In this document: piece after piece, positions 33,138-34,120 of the stretch
Layout: every line of letters starts with the position of its first letter
How positions within the stretch are numbered: position 1 is the stretch's first letter
Source: an uncultured Clostridia bacterium
Lineage (GTDB): Bacteria; Bacillota; Clostridia; RUG12999
Length of the DNA stretch: 34,120 bases
NCBI GenBank assembly: GCA_934792465.1
Contig: CAKVOK010000040.1
Span: 1-34,120, forward strand
Direction: 5' to 3'
Notes under the pieces: model-generated
What the model was told of the DNA's origin: nothing
What the model saw: only the letters and a program-made list of their open reading frames with translations
The model's database searches: none
Made by a program: the position numbers and the translations under genes

Positions 33138-34120
33138 TCACTTTTCTATGAGGTTATATCCATTCATAATAAACTCTGTTATTTCTTTTGATTTTACCCG
33201 CATTCCGACAGACTTAATTACACGCTTAATTAAATCTTCCGAAAGATCGGGAATGTATTTTTTCAGATTTTCATCATACTCAATCAGTTCATTAAAGAGC
33301 TTTATAAGAAGATCGTTTTTTCGTTTAATATTTTTCGGATAACCTCTTGCTATCAGCGCCATATTGTTATCAAAATTCGGGGCTAGACCCAAAACTTCAC
33401 CGGTATCCGCATCTCTTAAAATACCGAAGTTAAAAGTGTGTCTGTCGGGGTTTGCGCAAACTGTATCCAAGAATATCATTTTGACATAATCACCCACTGC
33501 CGACGGACAAATCATTTTAAGCATTTCGACAGATTTGATGTAATCTTCATCATCGCCTAAAATGTTAAATGCGGGTTCAAAATTCACAAGGGCATTATCC
33601 GTGAAATCTTTTGTTTTGATAACACCGTTTCCGCACTCATATTCCGCCATTCTGAAACCAAGTTCGCACCCCAACCGGTATACAAACTGTTCAGAAAACA
33701 TTTCATTATGATTTGCTTTTTTGTACATCCACCAAACGCCGTTTCGGAGCTTCCAACACTTTTCAAAACTTCCGATATTGGTAAGTTCGGGGGTTTTTGT
33801 AGTCTTGCTGTTGGCAGCCTTGTTAAAGCTGTCATAATTTCCTGTCAGTGCAAGATTCGCAAAATAGTCATTATCAAATCTGACATCTGCATAAACCAAA
33901 TCGGAACCGATTGGTTTTATCCAATAATTATCGGTAATTGTGGCGGCATTAACTGATAAAACGGTTGACTCATCATCTTTTTCAGACAAGCGGAGCGCCT
34001 TTTTTAACAGTCTTGAATTTGCCCTATGGCAATCGATTGCCCTCGTTTCAAGCCATTTTGGGACATTGCCGGTATTCTTCAAGTACAAAGGTATTAAATT
34101 TTCGTTTATAACTTCAAGAT
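33138..34120 (-). CDS. HipA-like Ser/Thr kinase, 5' end beyond the window
   Basis: At least 327 residues of a HipA-type kinase fold. The catalytic loop is N-P-D-R-H-T-F-N-F-G, with the Asp and Asn needed for phosphotransfer, and N-F-D-N-N serves as the metal-binding Asp. A W-W-M-Y-K-K-A-N segment likely holds the ATP-binding lysine. The first start-like codon inside the window is a TTG at 34088, but the frame stays open to the last base, with related-looking sequence before it, so the true start is probably outside. No HipB-type repressor is seen downstream; it might lie upstream, outside. The gene precedes the Fic gene in one apparent unit. Confidence 0.85.
   Translation of the reverse strand, partial: LEVINENLIPLYLKNTGNVPKWLETRAIDCHRANSRLLKKALRLSEKDDESTVLSVNAATITDNYWIKPIGSDLVYADVRFDNDYFANLALTGNYDSFNKAANSKTTKTPELTNIGSFEKCWKLRNGVWWMYKKANHNEMFSEQFVYRLGCELGFRMAEYECGNGVIKTKDFTDNALVNFEPAFNILGDDEDYIKSVEMLKMICPSAVGDYVKMIFLDTVCANPDRHTFNFGILRDADTGEVLGLAPNFDNNMALIARGYPKNIKRKNDLLIKLFNELIEYDENLKKYIPDLSEDLIKRVIKSVGMRVKSKEITEFIMNGYNLIEK

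Noticed and set aside
1..34120. tRNA, rRNA, CRISPR or riboswitch
   Set aside because: I found no tRNA-like cloverleaf with a CCA-type end, no rRNA sequence, no short spaced repeats, and no leader long enough for a known riboswitch. A covariance-model search would be decisive.

Overview
The window looks like a stretch of chromosome from an anaerobic, low-GC Gram-positive bacterium, most likely an uncultured gut-type Clostridia. The reasons are S-layer-homology (SLH) surface proteins, a glycyl radical enzyme with its SAM-dependent activase, a YesM/YesN-type sugar two-component system, sigma-A-like promoters, strong GGAGG ribosome sites and a Tn-type large serine recombinase. These are inferences from gene content; there is no rRNA or other marker gene to place the organism.

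Positions about 176 to 28374 form one carbohydrate-use locus, all on the minus strand, read from high to low coordinates in four apparent transcription units. (1) 28374 to 21615: a cytoplasmic GH106-like glycoside hydrolase, a glycyl radical enzyme (GRE), its activase and a xylose-isomerase-like TIM-barrel isomerase/epimerase. (2) 21510 to 8712, from a promoter at 21547-21574: five very tightly packed genes for exported proteins. These are an Ig-like/DUF6273-like repeat protein, a clan GH-A glycosidase, two SLH proteins and a second, larger clan GH-A glycosidase with a CBM9-like C-terminus. The unit ends at a clear hairpin terminator at 8657-8698. (3) 8571 to 4728: YesN-type response regulator and YesM-type histidine kinase behind a near-consensus promoter. 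(4) 4631 to 176: solute-binding lipoprotein, two permeases, an RpiB/LacAB-type isomerase and an SGNH hydrolase, behind a promoter embedded in a perfect 15-bp inverted repeat. A divergent AraC-type regulator (28513-29313, plus strand) faces unit 1.

A plausible working model is that surface enzymes, held near the wall by the SLH proteins, cut a polysaccharide. The kinase senses products, the ABC importer (its ATPase is not in the window) takes up oligosaccharides, and the cytoplasmic GH106-like enzyme releases an unusual sugar. The GRE and the two isomerases would then convert that sugar. The substrate and the GRE reaction cannot be read from the sequence. The GRE carries a single active-site Cys in a G-C-Y-E-P motif plus a C-terminal R-L-C-G-W glycyl site. 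That fits the eliminase/dehydratase branch rather than pyruvate formate-lyase, and it is the best candidate here for undescribed chemistry.

Positions 29314 to 34120 are accessory DNA: a terminator, the second copy of a 69-bp direct repeat whose first copy begins the window, a decayed AAA ATPase (DUF4143 type) gene, and a small ORF coupled to a large serine recombinase. On the opposite strand lies a two-gene unit of a HipA-like kinase (running off the right edge) and a self-inhibited Fic protein. I saw no tRNA, rRNA or CRISPR array.
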